Shown in pieces: positions 8,001 through 13,656 of a stretch of 13,656 bases of DNA. The notes under the pieces are model-generated. The model did not search any database. It saw only the letters and a program-made list of their open reading frames with translations, and was not told the DNA's origin. The position numbers and the translations under genes are program-made. Source of the stretch: an uncultured Holophagales bacterium (GTDB lineage Bacteria; Acidobacteriota; Thermoanaerobaculia; UBA5066); the NCBI GenBank assembly GCA_937864895.1, contig CALMDF010000514.1:1-13656 (forward strand), in the 5' to 3' direction. Every line of letters starts with the position of its first letter. Position 1 is the first letter of the stretch.

Positions 8001-11000
8001 AGGCGGGTCTCGGGGACCGTCATGGTCGACCGGGGCCTCCTCGACCGCGACGTCGACCTCGACCGCGAGCTTCTCGCGCGCATCCTCGCCCCGCCCGAGA
8101 CGACCGGGACCGAGACGTCCCTCCTCGACACGCTCGCCCTCGACGTCGGCATCACGACCGCCTCGGGCGTGAGGATCCGCAACAACGTCGCGGACCTCTC
8201 CACCTCCTGGAGCCGCCTCGAGGTGACCGGGACGGCGAGCCGCCCGATCGTTCGAGGGCGGATCGACGTCGAGCAGGGCGGCCTCGTCTTCGCCTACGGG
8301 CAGACCTTCCGCGTCGACAGGGGCGTGGTGACGTACACCGGGGATCCGGCGACCGACCCGCGCCTCGACTTCGTCACGACGTCCTCGCTCCAGGACCCCG
8401 CGATCGCCTCCCGCGGACGAGGCGGGGACGTCTTCGCCGAGGTGCAGGCGGCGGCGGACGCCCGGAGCGGCGAGGCGCAAGAGGTGGATGCCGCCGCCGA
8501 GCTGGCGCGCGGCCTCGCCGGCTATTACGGCGACCGCCTCGCGTCGAGCCTCGGCGAGGCGCTCGGCCGCGTCTCTCTCTCCATCAGCCCGCTCTTCCTC
8601 CTCGGCTCGACCGACACGACCGCGCATCTCACCCTGTCGCGCGACTTCTCGCGGAACGTCACGCTCGCCGTCTCCTTCGACCTGAAGAACGCCCAGCGCC
8701 AGACGTGGGTCGTCGACGTCCACGGGCTCCGGAGGATCCCGCCGCTCGCCGCGCAGGTCTTCACCGAGGACTACGGCACCTACGGCGGGGTCCTCCAGCA
8801 GCGGATCGAGATCGGCGGCACGCGGGCCGGGAAGGGGGGCGAGGCGGGCCCGCTCCTCGCCGGGCTCACGGTCGAACCCCCGAAGGGCGTTTCGCGCAGG
8901 GCGCTCGTCTCGGCGATGGGGCTCCGGCGGGGCGACCCGGCCGGGCGCGCGGCCCTCTTCGAGGCGGAGATCGACGCGGAGGCCTTCCTCCGGAACAAGG
9001 GCTGGCCCGACGCGCGGGTGATCCTCGGCGCGACCCCGGCGAGAAAGGCCGGGCGGGTCGACGTCGAGGCGCGCGTCTCCCCGGGCCCGCGGGTCGAGGT
9101 CGCGTACGCCGGAGACCCTCTGCCGACCGCGTCGCGGAAGGCCGTCTCGGCGCTCTACCGCGCGGGCGCGCTGGAAGCCGGGGCTCTGGCGGAGATGAGG
9201 CTCGAGGCCGTTCGCTCGTTCCGCGCCCTGGGCCATCCCGGGCCCGAGGTGGAAGTCACCGCCGGGGGCGACGAGACGGCCCGCCGGGTCGTCGTCACGG
9301 CGAAGGCCGGGCGAAAGGTCTCGATTCGCGGGATCGCCTTCCCGGGCGTCTCGCCAAGGGAGGCGGGGATCCTCGCGCGCCGGTTCTCCTCGCCCCTCGA
9401 GAGGGTCGAGCTCACGGCCGCCCTCCCGAGCGCGGACCGGCGGCTCCTCGAGGCCCTGAACGGTCTCGGCTATCCGAAGGGGCGAATCCTCGATCGCGCC
9501 CTCGGGGAGGACGGTCTCCTCACGGTGAGCCTCGACCCCGGCCCTCCTTCGATCGTCGAGCTCGTCGAGGTCCGCGGCGTGCCGCCCGAAGAGGCCGAGA
9601 GGCTGGGACGGCTCGTCCGGCTCTCCCCCGGGGACGCCGCCGATGCCGACCGGACGGCGCTCTCGGCCCTCACGATGGAGAACGCGCTCCGCGCCGACGG
9701 CTTCGCCGGGGCGCGGGTCCGCACCGTCCTCGCTCCCGCCTCCCCGGAGGACCCGCCGCGCCTCGCGGTCGTCTTCGACGTCGAGAGGGGAGAGGCCGAA
9801 CGCCTCGGGAGCGTCCGGTTCGAGGGGCTCTCCCGGACGAGCGAGCCCTGGGCCCGGAAGGTCGCCGGCCTCGATCCCGGGACCGGCTCCGTGGCGGGGG
9901 CCCTCGACGCCGCGCGGGGAGACCTCTTCTCCCTCGGCCTCTTCCGGAGCCTGAAGGCCGGGACGGTTCCGGGGCCCGACGGCCGGGTCGACGTCGTCTT
10001 CACCGCCGAGGAGCTTCCTCCTCTCACTCTCGCGTACGGGGTGAGGTGGGAGAACGAACGGGGCTTCTCCGCCGTCGTCGACGTGGCGGACCGGAACGTC
10101 TTCGGCCACGCGCTCACCCTCGGCCTGCGCGCGTTCTACGACCCGAACGACCGGACGTTCCGGGCCTTCGCCGCGCTTCCCGAGACCGTCCTCGGGTTCG
10201 GGGTCGACGTCTGGGCCGAACGGCGCAGGGCCCTGCGCGCCGTCGACCTGTACGAAGAAGAGACCGACTCGACCGAGGCCTCGGTCCAGCTCTCCCGGAG
10301 CCTCGGGCGCACGCTCTCCGCGCGCCTGTACGGACGCTGGAAGGAGACGAGCGTCTTCGTCGACTACCCGGACTTCCCGTTCGACGTCACGACCCGGCTC
10401 CCCTACCTGGGCGTGCAGCTCGTCAAGGACACCCGCGAAGACCCCCTCCTCGGGACGCGCGGGCTCCTCGCGAGCGTCGACCTTCAGGGAAGCGGCGGCT
10501 GGCTCGGGTCGGACTTCTCGTTCGTCCGCGCCTACGGGCAGCTGAACCTCTACCGGCCGGTGTTCGCGATCGGGTCCGGCCGCGCCGTCTGGGCCCAGTC
10601 CGTGAGGGGCGGCTGGGCCCACGCCTTCGAGGGGCAGGAGCTCCTCCTCGACGCCCGCTTCTACGCCGGGGGCTCCTACTCCGTGAGGGGCTACAGGACC
10701 GAGAGCCTCGGGCCGCAGGAAGAGCTCGGCGGGACCCTCTACGCGGTCGGGGGCTCGACGCTCCTCGTCGTGAACGAGGAGCTGCGCGTCCCCCTCCACC
10801 CGCGCCTCCTCGGCGTCGGCTTCTTCGACGCAGGGCAGGTCTGGGCCACTCCCGGGGAGTTCGGAACGGGGATCGCGACCTCTCTCGGCGTCGGCCTGAG
10901 GGCGCTCACGCCCCTCGGCGTCCTGCGCCTCGACGGGGCCTTCGCGCTGAGCCGCCGGGAAGGCGACCCCGCCTACGTCGTGACGTTCGGCTTCGGGAAC

Positions 11001-11009
11001 ATCTTCTGA
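5100..11009 (+). CDS. TamB-like / Omp85 (BamA/TamA-type) fusion protein spanning the envelope
   Basis: The product is a single uninterrupted 1969-residue chain. The N-terminus (Arg-rich 9-15, then a hydrophobic segment 16-35 without an AxA cleavage site) looks like an inner-membrane signal anchor. Up to about residue 1000 the protein is a long run of short beta strands with AsmA/TamB-like phrasing (ATGLSIRARELSIEPFSG early). Residues about 1008-1240 match the TamB C-terminal domain (DUF490): GVRIRNNVADLS, GGLVFAYGQTFRVDRGVVTYTG, then LSRDFSRNVTLAVSFDLKN. A short Gly-rich linker (1241-1250) leads into five POTRA-like repeats, about 1251-1329, 1330-1404, 1405-1482, 1483-1564 and 1565-1638. The last 330 residues form an Omp85 barrel with GGSYSVRGYR (VRGYR at 1862-1866, the lid-loop motif) and end in FGFGNIF, a C-terminal Phe as in beta-signals. 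TamB proteins form grooves linked to lipid or protein transfer, and Omp85 proteins insert or export through the outer membrane. No second signal peptide precedes the POTRA part, so fusion is the natural reading. The start at 5100 has no Shine-Dalgarno but a TAGAAT 6 nt upstream. Confidence 0.93.
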   Translation: MTPGALVPRSRAWRRAAALVLAALVLIPAALLLLLRLPSTRSRVLSIALRKAEDATGLSIRARELSIEPFSGRLRLRGLVAGVPGSLPFLEVALAEIDVHGREALRGRLHLRRLHLDGVLVDLGAPLPASREDAPPRDFLPPIDVDEIDVHVTSVVSGAFPPDLQRFALAARFENARVTGSLLRDVLSLRADLPSLVVDRPGPLRLSGAGALAGSLTRAGAFRLEELRLSGEGFSATASGSGALTPAAPLALRAGLTVSPEKIAPELGTSGTFTLSADLKGPPADLAADLALDGKDVETATAAFEALSARLRLRSGTVFVDDAAAALLPDGRLAASGRVDLASGEGVFTLEGRGLPDDLLDRFLDEPSRTRMGIAGSELDAVATVRFGAGDPRPLSVAADLSLRRGELPLVEAKLRLAARDGAALDVSATFLPDSPGERRASGRVRASSLARLASGRLEEGRLRASVPDLATAAAELHDLFSRLVPAPPADVDLGGPLHLDVHAAGPLRALSARVEASFSPTRGGSLSLLAAADAGRRTAEGSVVASGLSLEAFRTGVTGLASADASFSIGPAGRSVRLALDASGVCADESAPLLQAFHADLELDEQELRVFRLAARSGDGAFGPGESPARMDASGRVSLGAPLADADVSASVSAGGVAAEARVAARDGVLELDVPRIGRPGLEASLSARLPLGALDAFPALASRLPKELPHGPLEVTLDAPGLDSCVLEGLLPAGTPLFPLVADVRGFATFDLADPLAGTGELAIEGLAAGTAAGPLALAGPARLTLGGGRLSLEEVGVEGPKTSFVASGSAELVPGARPSLAPAGLAARVEASLRGRAEAALLGPFLAGGTASGTLVIDASAAGAPDALRGRVFVDGQGSVFSWPLAWPTQLKDPLLEAELTPGAATLTRGEALLNGGPLLVSGGYARDRGFALTALFADVRYRLAYGLAAILSGELTLAARGEERRVSGTVMVDRGLLDRDVDLDRELLARILAPPETTGTETSLLDTLALDVGITTASGVRIRNNVADLSTSWSRLEVTGTASRPIVRGRIDVEQGGLVFAYGQTFRVDRGVVTYTGDPATDPRLDFVTTSSLQDPAIASRGRGGDVFAEVQAAADARSGEAQEVDAAAELARGLAGYYGDRLASSLGEALGRVSLSISPLFLLGSTDTTAHLTLSRDFSRNVTLAVSFDLKNAQRQTWVVDVHGLRRIPPLAAQVFTEDYGTYGGVLQQRIEIGGTRAGKGGEAGPLLAGLTVEPPKGVSRRALVSAMGLRRGDPAGRAALFEAEIDAEAFLRNKGWPDARVILGATPARKAGRVDVEARVSPGPRVEVAYAGDPLPTASRKAVSALYRAGALEAGALAEMRLEAVRSFRALGHPGPEVEVTAGGDETARRVVVTAKAGRKVSIRGIAFPGVSPREAGILARRFSSPLERVELTAALPSADRRLLEALNGLGYPKGRILDRALGEDGLLTVSLDPGPPSIVELVEVRGVPPEEAERLGRLVRLSPGDAADADRTALSALTMENALRADGFAGARVRTVLAPASPEDPPRLAVVFDVERGEAERLGSVRFEGLSRTSEPWARKVAGLDPGTGSVAGALDAARGDLFSLGLFRSLKAGTVPGPDGRVDVVFTAEELPPLTLAYGVRWENERGFSAVVDVADRNVFGHALTLGLRAFYDPNDRTFRAFAALPETVLGFGVDVWAERRRALRAVDLYEEETDSTEASVQLSRSLGRTLSARLYGRWKETSVFVDYPDFPFDVTTRLPYLGVQLVKDTREDPLLGTRGLLASVDLQGSGGWLGSDFSFVRAYGQLNLYRPVFAIGSGRAVWAQSVRGGWAHAFEGQELLLDARFYAGGSYSVRGYRTESLGPQEELGGTLYAVGGSTLLVVNEELRVPLHPRLLGVGFFDAGQVWATPGEFGTGIATSLGVGLRALTPLGVLRLDGAFALSRREGDPAYVVTFGFGNIF

Positions 11010-11012
11010 CAT

Positions 11013-11039
11013 CGCCTCTCGTTTCGAGAGGCGCTCTTC
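11013..11039 (+). terminator. Hairpin after the TamB-Omp85 gene
   Basis: CGCCTCTCG (11013-11021) and CGAGAGGCG (11025-11033) pair perfectly over 9 bp around a TTT loop, four bases after the stop codon. The following CTCTTCC is pyrimidine-rich but not a true T-tract. This is a probable terminator for a GC-rich genome and would isolate the downstream yceI gene. Confidence 0.6.
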
Positions 11040-11072
11040 CCGATCCGATCGTCCGTGGGCCCGTTTCCCGCC

Positions 11073-11101
11073 CTGACGGGCTGGCCCGGTGGTTGCATTA
11101 T
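11073..11101 (+). promoter_or_regulatory. Candidate promoter of yceI
   Basis: CTGACG (11073-11078) and CATTAT (11096-11101) each match the -35 and -10 consensus at four of six positions with exactly 17 bp between them. This is the least GC-rich spot in the 182-bp gap. It would give a leader of about 85 bases. That leader repeats CCGGAC/CCGGA several times (about 11113-11142) and ends with the ribosome-binding site. The spacing is good but the hexamers are weak, so the call is tentative. Confidence 0.35.
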
Positions 11102-11180
11102 CGCGATGGATCCGACCGGACGTCCCGGACCCGGACCGGAGAAACCGCCAGCAACCGGGGCCCGCCCCGCAAGAAAACCC

Positions 11181-11186
11181 AGGAGG
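11181..11186 (+). promoter_or_regulatory. Strong ribosome-binding site of yceI
   Basis: AGGAGG sits five bases before the ATG at 11192, close to ideal. It fixes the start even though the same frame is open for more than 3 kb upstream through the preceding gene. Confidence 0.8.
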
Positions 11187-11191
11187 AACCG

Positions 11192-11797
11192 ATGAAGAAG
11201 AACCTGTTGTCCCTCGCCCTCGCCGCCGCCCTCGGGACCGCGAGCCTCCCCGCGCTCGCCGAGACCTGGACCGTCGACAACTCCCACTCGACCGTCGGCT
11301 TCGCCGTCCGCCACATGATGGTGTCGAACGTGAAGGGGACCTTCGACAAGTTCACGGCGAGCATCGACGGAAGCCCCGCCGACCCGGGCTCCGCGAAGAT
11401 CTCCGCGACGATCGAGGTGGCCTCCGTGAACACCCGCGAGCCGAAGCGCGACGACCACCTCCGGGCCGCCGACTTCTTCGACGCCGCGAAGTTCCCCCTG
11501 ATGACGTTCACGTCGACGAAAGTCGAGAAGGTCTCCGCGACGAAGGCGAAGGTCACCGGGGACCTGACCCTCCGCGGCGTGACGAAGCCCGTGACCCTCG
11601 ACGTCGAGTACACGCCCGTCGTGAAGAGCCCTTGGGGGAAGTCGGTCGTCGGCGCGACGGCCACCGGGAAGATCAACCGGCAGGACTTCGGCGTCAGCTT
11701 CAGCAAGACGCTCGAGGCCGGCGGCCTCCTCGTCGGCGACGAGGTGACGATCCAGCTCGAGCTCGAGCTCGTGAAGTCGGACGCGCCGGCGAAGTGA
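11192..11797 (+). CDS. yceI: YceI family periplasmic lipid-binding protein
   Basis: The product has 201 residues. Residues 1-23 are a textbook Sec signal peptide (MKKNLL, Ala/Leu core, ALA before E24). The mature chain follows the YceI lipocalin-like beta-barrel pattern: WTVDNSHSTVGFAVRHMMVSNVKG at the start, then TIEVASVNTREPKRDDHLRAADFFD, FPLMTFTSTKV, the hairpin DLTLRGVTKPVTLDVEY, and a final strand VGDEVTIQLELELVK. The family binds isoprenoid lipids in the barrel (known for Thermus TT1927b) and is linked in various bacteria to stress or base response. No ligand can be read from this sequence. The gene stands alone, between a hairpin after the TamB-Omp85 gene and a hairpin before the convergent pilT gene. 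The start is fixed by the AGGAGG five bases upstream and by the signal peptide. Confidence 0.96.
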   Translation: MKKNLLSLALAAALGTASLPALAETWTVDNSHSTVGFAVRHMMVSNVKGTFDKFTASIDGSPADPGSAKISATIEVASVNTREPKRDDHLRAADFFDAAKFPLMTFTSTKVEKVSATKAKVTGDLTLRGVTKPVTLDVEYTPVVKSPWGKSVVGATATGKINRQDFGVSFSKTLEAGGLLVGDEVTIQLELELVKSDAPAK

Positions 11798-11823
11798 CGG
11801 CCGGCCCCCTCCGCGGGAGGCTC

Positions 11824-11860
11824 GCGCCCTCGTCCCGCAAGGGACGCGGGCGCTTCCCTT
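11824..11860 (+). terminator. Terminator-like hairpin between yceI and pilT
   Basis: Bases 11824-11836 pair with 11841-11853, 12 of 13 positions matching with one T/C mismatch, around a GCAA (GNRA-type) tetraloop, followed by TTCCCTT. This is a good terminator for yceI on the plus strand. On the minus strand the hairpin lies just past the pilT stop without a T-tail, so it may only partly serve that direction. A smaller hairpin, CCTCC-GCG-GGAGG, is at 11808-11820. Confidence 0.65.
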
Positions 11861-11866
11861 CGCGGC

Positions 11867-12988
11867 CTACCCCTGGAAGTCGGCCAGCTCGATCCTCAGG
11901 TTCCCCGGGTTCGTCGCGTAGGAGACCCCCACTTCGAACGTGACGACGCGCCGGCGGATGAGCTGCTCGATGACCTGGTCGAACGTCTGCATCCCGTCGA
12001 CGCCCCCGTCGCGCATGGCGTCGAGGAGGGACTTTCCCTCGTCGGCGCTCCCCGCCTTCTCGATGTAGTCCCGCGTCCGGGAGTTCGAGCGGAGGACCTC
12101 GATGGCGGCGACGCGCCCGGAGCCGTCCGCGCGCGGCAGCAGCCGCTGCGAGGCGATGAACTGGAAGGAGCTCGAGAGGCGCGTCCGGACGACCTGCTCC
12201 TCGCTCTTCGGGAAGACTCCGATGATCCGGTCGACCGTCTTGGCCGCGTCGGTCGTGTGGAGGGTCGAGAGGACGAGGTGCCCGGTCTCCGACGCCTCGA
12301 GCGCGATCTCGATCGTCTCCGCGTCGCGCATCTCGCCGACGAGAATCACCTTCGGCGCCTGGCGGAGCGCGGACCGGAGCGCCCTCGAGAAGCTCGGACA
12401 GTCGCGGTGGAGCTCCCGCTGGTGGATCGTCGACCTCTTGTGGGTGTGGATGAACTCGATCGGGTCCTCGATCGTGACGACGTGGTACGCGTGGACGTCG
12501 TTGATGAGGTCGATGAGGGCTGCGAGCGTCGAGGACTTCCCGGAACCGGTCGGTCCCGTCACGAGCACGATCCCGTTCTTCAGTCCCGCGACGTCGCGGA
12601 GGGCCGGCGGGAGCTTCAGCTCGTCGAAGGTCGGCACGCGCATCGGGATGACCCGCATGACGATGGCGTGCGTCCCCCGCTGGAGGAAGACGTTCACGCG
12701 GAAGCGGGAGAAGCCGGGGATCGAGTAGGCGATGTCGGCGGCGCCGTCGTCGACGAGCGCCTTCTGAGCCGTCGGGTTGTCACCGACGAGGTGCCGGGCG
12801 ATGGCTGCGGTGACGTCCGGGGTCAGCACCTCCCACCCGGGCGCCGGCACAGGCTCGAGCTTTCCGAGGAGCTCGACCTGCGGCGGCCGACCGGGAGAGA
12901 AGATCAGGTCGGAAACCTTGTCCGATTTCCGGATCATCATCGCGACGAGGTTCGGGAAAGGGACCTGCGCGGGAGCGGCGGTCGACAA
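11867..12988 (-). CDS. pilT: Type IV pilus retraction-type ATPase, PilT/PilU family
   Basis: The product has 373 residues when started at TTG 12988. PilT-type hexameric ATPases sit at the cytoplasmic base of the type IV pilus and drive pilus disassembly. The N-terminal domain holds SDLIFSPGRPPQVELLGKLEPV and SIPGFSRFRVNVFLQRG. The RecA-like domain shows Walker A GPTGSGKS (145-152, K151), the Asp-box TIEDPIEF, Walker B VILVGEMRD with E219 and the His-box HLVLSTLHTTDA. The C-terminus has GMQTFDQVIEQLI. Mid-chain motifs do not separate PilT from PilU. The TTG start has GGAGG four bases upstream (12993-12997) and yields an N-terminus (STAAPAQVPFPNLVAMM) like close relatives. An ATG 16 codons in lacks any ribosome-binding site, and the longer upstream open frame overlaps the TPR gene. 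It follows the TPR gene after 23 bp, so the two probably share an mRNA. No other pilus genes are in view. Confidence 0.93.
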   Translation of the reverse strand: MSTAAPAQVPFPNLVAMMIRKSDKVSDLIFSPGRPPQVELLGKLEPVPAPGWEVLTPDVTAAIARHLVGDNPTAQKALVDDGAADIAYSIPGFSRFRVNVFLQRGTHAIVMRVIPMRVPTFDELKLPPALRDVAGLKNGIVLVTGPTGSGKSSTLAALIDLINDVHAYHVVTIEDPIEFIHTHKRSTIHQRELHRDCPSFSRALRSALRQAPKVILVGEMRDAETIEIALEASETGHLVLSTLHTTDAAKTVDRIIGVFPKSEEQVVRTRLSSSFQFIASQRLLPRADGSGRVAAIEVLRSNSRTRDYIEKAGSADEGKSLLDAMRDGGVDGMQTFDQVIEQLIRRRVVTFEVGVSYATNPGNLRIELADFQG

Positions 12989-13011
12989 GGGCCCTCCGTC
13001 CGGCGGGCGGC

Positions 13012-13656
13012 TCAGCGGGAGGCGCCGGCGAGGACCGCACGGGCCGGGTCGGCCTCGGGCGCCGTCGGCGCGAGCTTCACGAACCGGTCCAGGTCGATGA
13101 CCATGAGGTCCTTCCTCCCGAGCTTGTCCCAGGACAGGCCGCGGTAGTAGTAGGCCATCGCCCGCCCCGAGTCCTTCGCGACGGTCTCGGAGAGGTGCGT
13201 GACGGCGTCGCTCCACTTCTGCTGGAAGGCCCGGGTCGTCCCCATCTGGTAGAGCGTCTCCGGGCTTCCCCCGTCGAGCTCGCGGGCCTTCCCGAGGACC
13301 GTCATCGCCTCGTCGAAGCGCCGCAGCCGAGAGAGCGCCGCGCCCTGCACGACGAGCGCGCCGGCGTCCGAGGGGCTCGCCGCGACGGCCGCCCGGGCCA
13401 GCTCCTCGGCCTTCCTGAAGGCGGCGTCGGCCTCGGCGGTCTTCTTCATGCGCCGCAGGGTCTCCCCGAGCCAGAGCGGGACCCGGGCGTCGGATGGCGC
13501 GGCCGCGGCGGCCTTCTGGAGGACGTCCGCCGACTCGGCGTACCTCTTCTCCTGCTCGAGGAGGCGGCCGAAGGCGATCGCGACGTCGGCGTTGGTGGCC
13601 GCCTGGGGCTGGAGGGGCGCGAGCGCGGCGCGGGCCTCCTTCGCCTGGAAGGCGTC
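13012..13656 (-). CDS. TPR-repeat protein, N-terminus off window
   Basis: The frame is open to the right edge, giving 214 visible C-terminal residues and no start. An internal Met at 13449 is not the start, because TPR sequence continues upstream of it. About five tetratricopeptide-like units can be read, for example AIAFGRLLEQEKRYAESADVL, ALVVQGAALSRLRRFDEAM, TLYQMGTTRAFQQKWSDAVTHL and AYYYRGLSWDKLGRKDLMV. Each has the small/aromatic spacing of helix A and helix B, ending around LAPTAPEADPARAVLAG. TPR arrays are protein-binding scaffolds, so the function cannot be named from this part. Whether it is secreted cannot be told without the N-terminus. The stop at 13012 lies 23 bp before the pilT-family start, so it may belong to pilus function or be a general scaffold co-transcribed with it. 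Confidence 0.88.
   Translation of the reverse strand, partial: DAFQAKEARAALAPLQPQAATNADVAIAFGRLLEQEKRYAESADVLQKAAAAAPSDARVPLWLGETLRRMKKTAEADAAFRKAEELARAAVAASPSDAGALVVQGAALSRLRRFDEAMTVLGKARELDGGSPETLYQMGTTRAFQQKWSDAVTHLSETVAKDSGRAMAYYYRGLSWDKLGRKDLMVIDLDRFVKLAPTAPEADPARAVLAGASR

Noticed and set aside
8800..8900. Separate start for an independent Omp85 gene inside the fusion, using the purine-rich stretch near 8830
   Set aside because: No suitable start codon follows at the right spacing, and no signal peptide precedes the POTRA repeats, so an independent product could not reach the outer membrane.
3948..11012. 2354-residue open frame on the minus strand
   Set aside because: It is antisense to the aminotransferase end, runs through the DUF4198 gene in another frame and then antisense to the fusion gene. 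It is Arg/Gly/Glu-rich with no domain and results from the absence of AT-rich stop codons.
11102..11170. SAM-I-like riboswitch in the yceI leader, because of the GAGAAACC...GCAACC resemblance
   Set aside because: Only a short stretch resembles the conserved core. The P1 stem and other conserved junctions could not be found, and YceI is not a typical target.
7754..11191. Plus-strand frame running into yceI from 7754
   Set aside because: It is an out-of-frame shadow of the fusion gene. The yceI signal peptide and strong ribosome-binding site fix its start at 11192.
12989..13216. Longer pilT start at 13216
   Set aside because: The extension overlaps the TPR gene in another frame and is Arg/Gly/Pro-rich noise. 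TTG 12988 has a ribosome-binding site and gives a family-like N-terminus.
1..13656. Mobile elements, CRISPR arrays, tRNA or rRNA genes, defence systems
   Set aside because: No transposase, integrase, direct-repeat array, cloverleaf or rRNA-like segment was recognised, and base composition looks uniform across the window.

Overview
This window comes from a very GC-rich Gram-negative (diderm) bacterium. I estimate about 70% G+C by eye; it was not counted. It encodes an Omp85-type outer-membrane barrel, a TamB-type periplasmic protein, several Sec-type signal peptides and a type IV pilus ATPase. The gene styles (small PurL, PilT-like ATPase with a C-terminus ending LRIELADFQG, secreted DUF4198 protein) suggest Acidobacteriota, possibly Thermoanaerobaculia-like. 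Myxococcota or another GC-rich diderm phylum cannot be excluded. Coding density is very high, and stop codons are so rare in the unused frames that long false open frames occur on both strands.

Left part (1-3961). On the minus strand, purL (purine synthesis) runs into a secreted single-cysteine redoxin through an ATGA overlap; the redoxin runs off the left edge. Divergently, on the plus strand, lies a PLP-dependent aminotransferase whose C-terminal substrate-arginine motif looks altered. The 57-bp gap holds competing GGAGG/CCTCC inverted repeats around the aminotransferase ribosome-binding site and a possible leaderless start for purL.

Centre (4001-11009). A secreted DUF4198 protein (minus) and a 1969-residue envelope protein (plus) diverge from a 67-bp gap. 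The gap contains a perfect 9-bp inverted repeat that places a TAGAAT -10-like hexamer on each strand. The large protein is the highlight: an inner-membrane signal anchor and TamB-like beta-rich body (about residues 1-1240) fused in frame to five POTRA-like repeats (about 1251-1638) and an Omp85 barrel with the VRGYR lid-loop motif and a C-terminal Phe (about 1640-1969). One chain would therefore run from inner membrane to outer membrane, joining functions usually carried by separate TamB and TamA/BamA proteins.

Right part (11010-13656). A compact hairpin follows the large gene. Next is a monocistronic secreted YceI protein with its own promoter-like region and a strong ribosome-binding site. 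A second hairpin separates it from a convergent minus-strand pair: a TPR-repeat protein (its N-terminus lies off the right edge) followed after 23 bp by a PilT/PilU-type ATPase, best started at a TTG codon. No tRNA, rRNA, CRISPR, insertion sequence or phage gene was seen.
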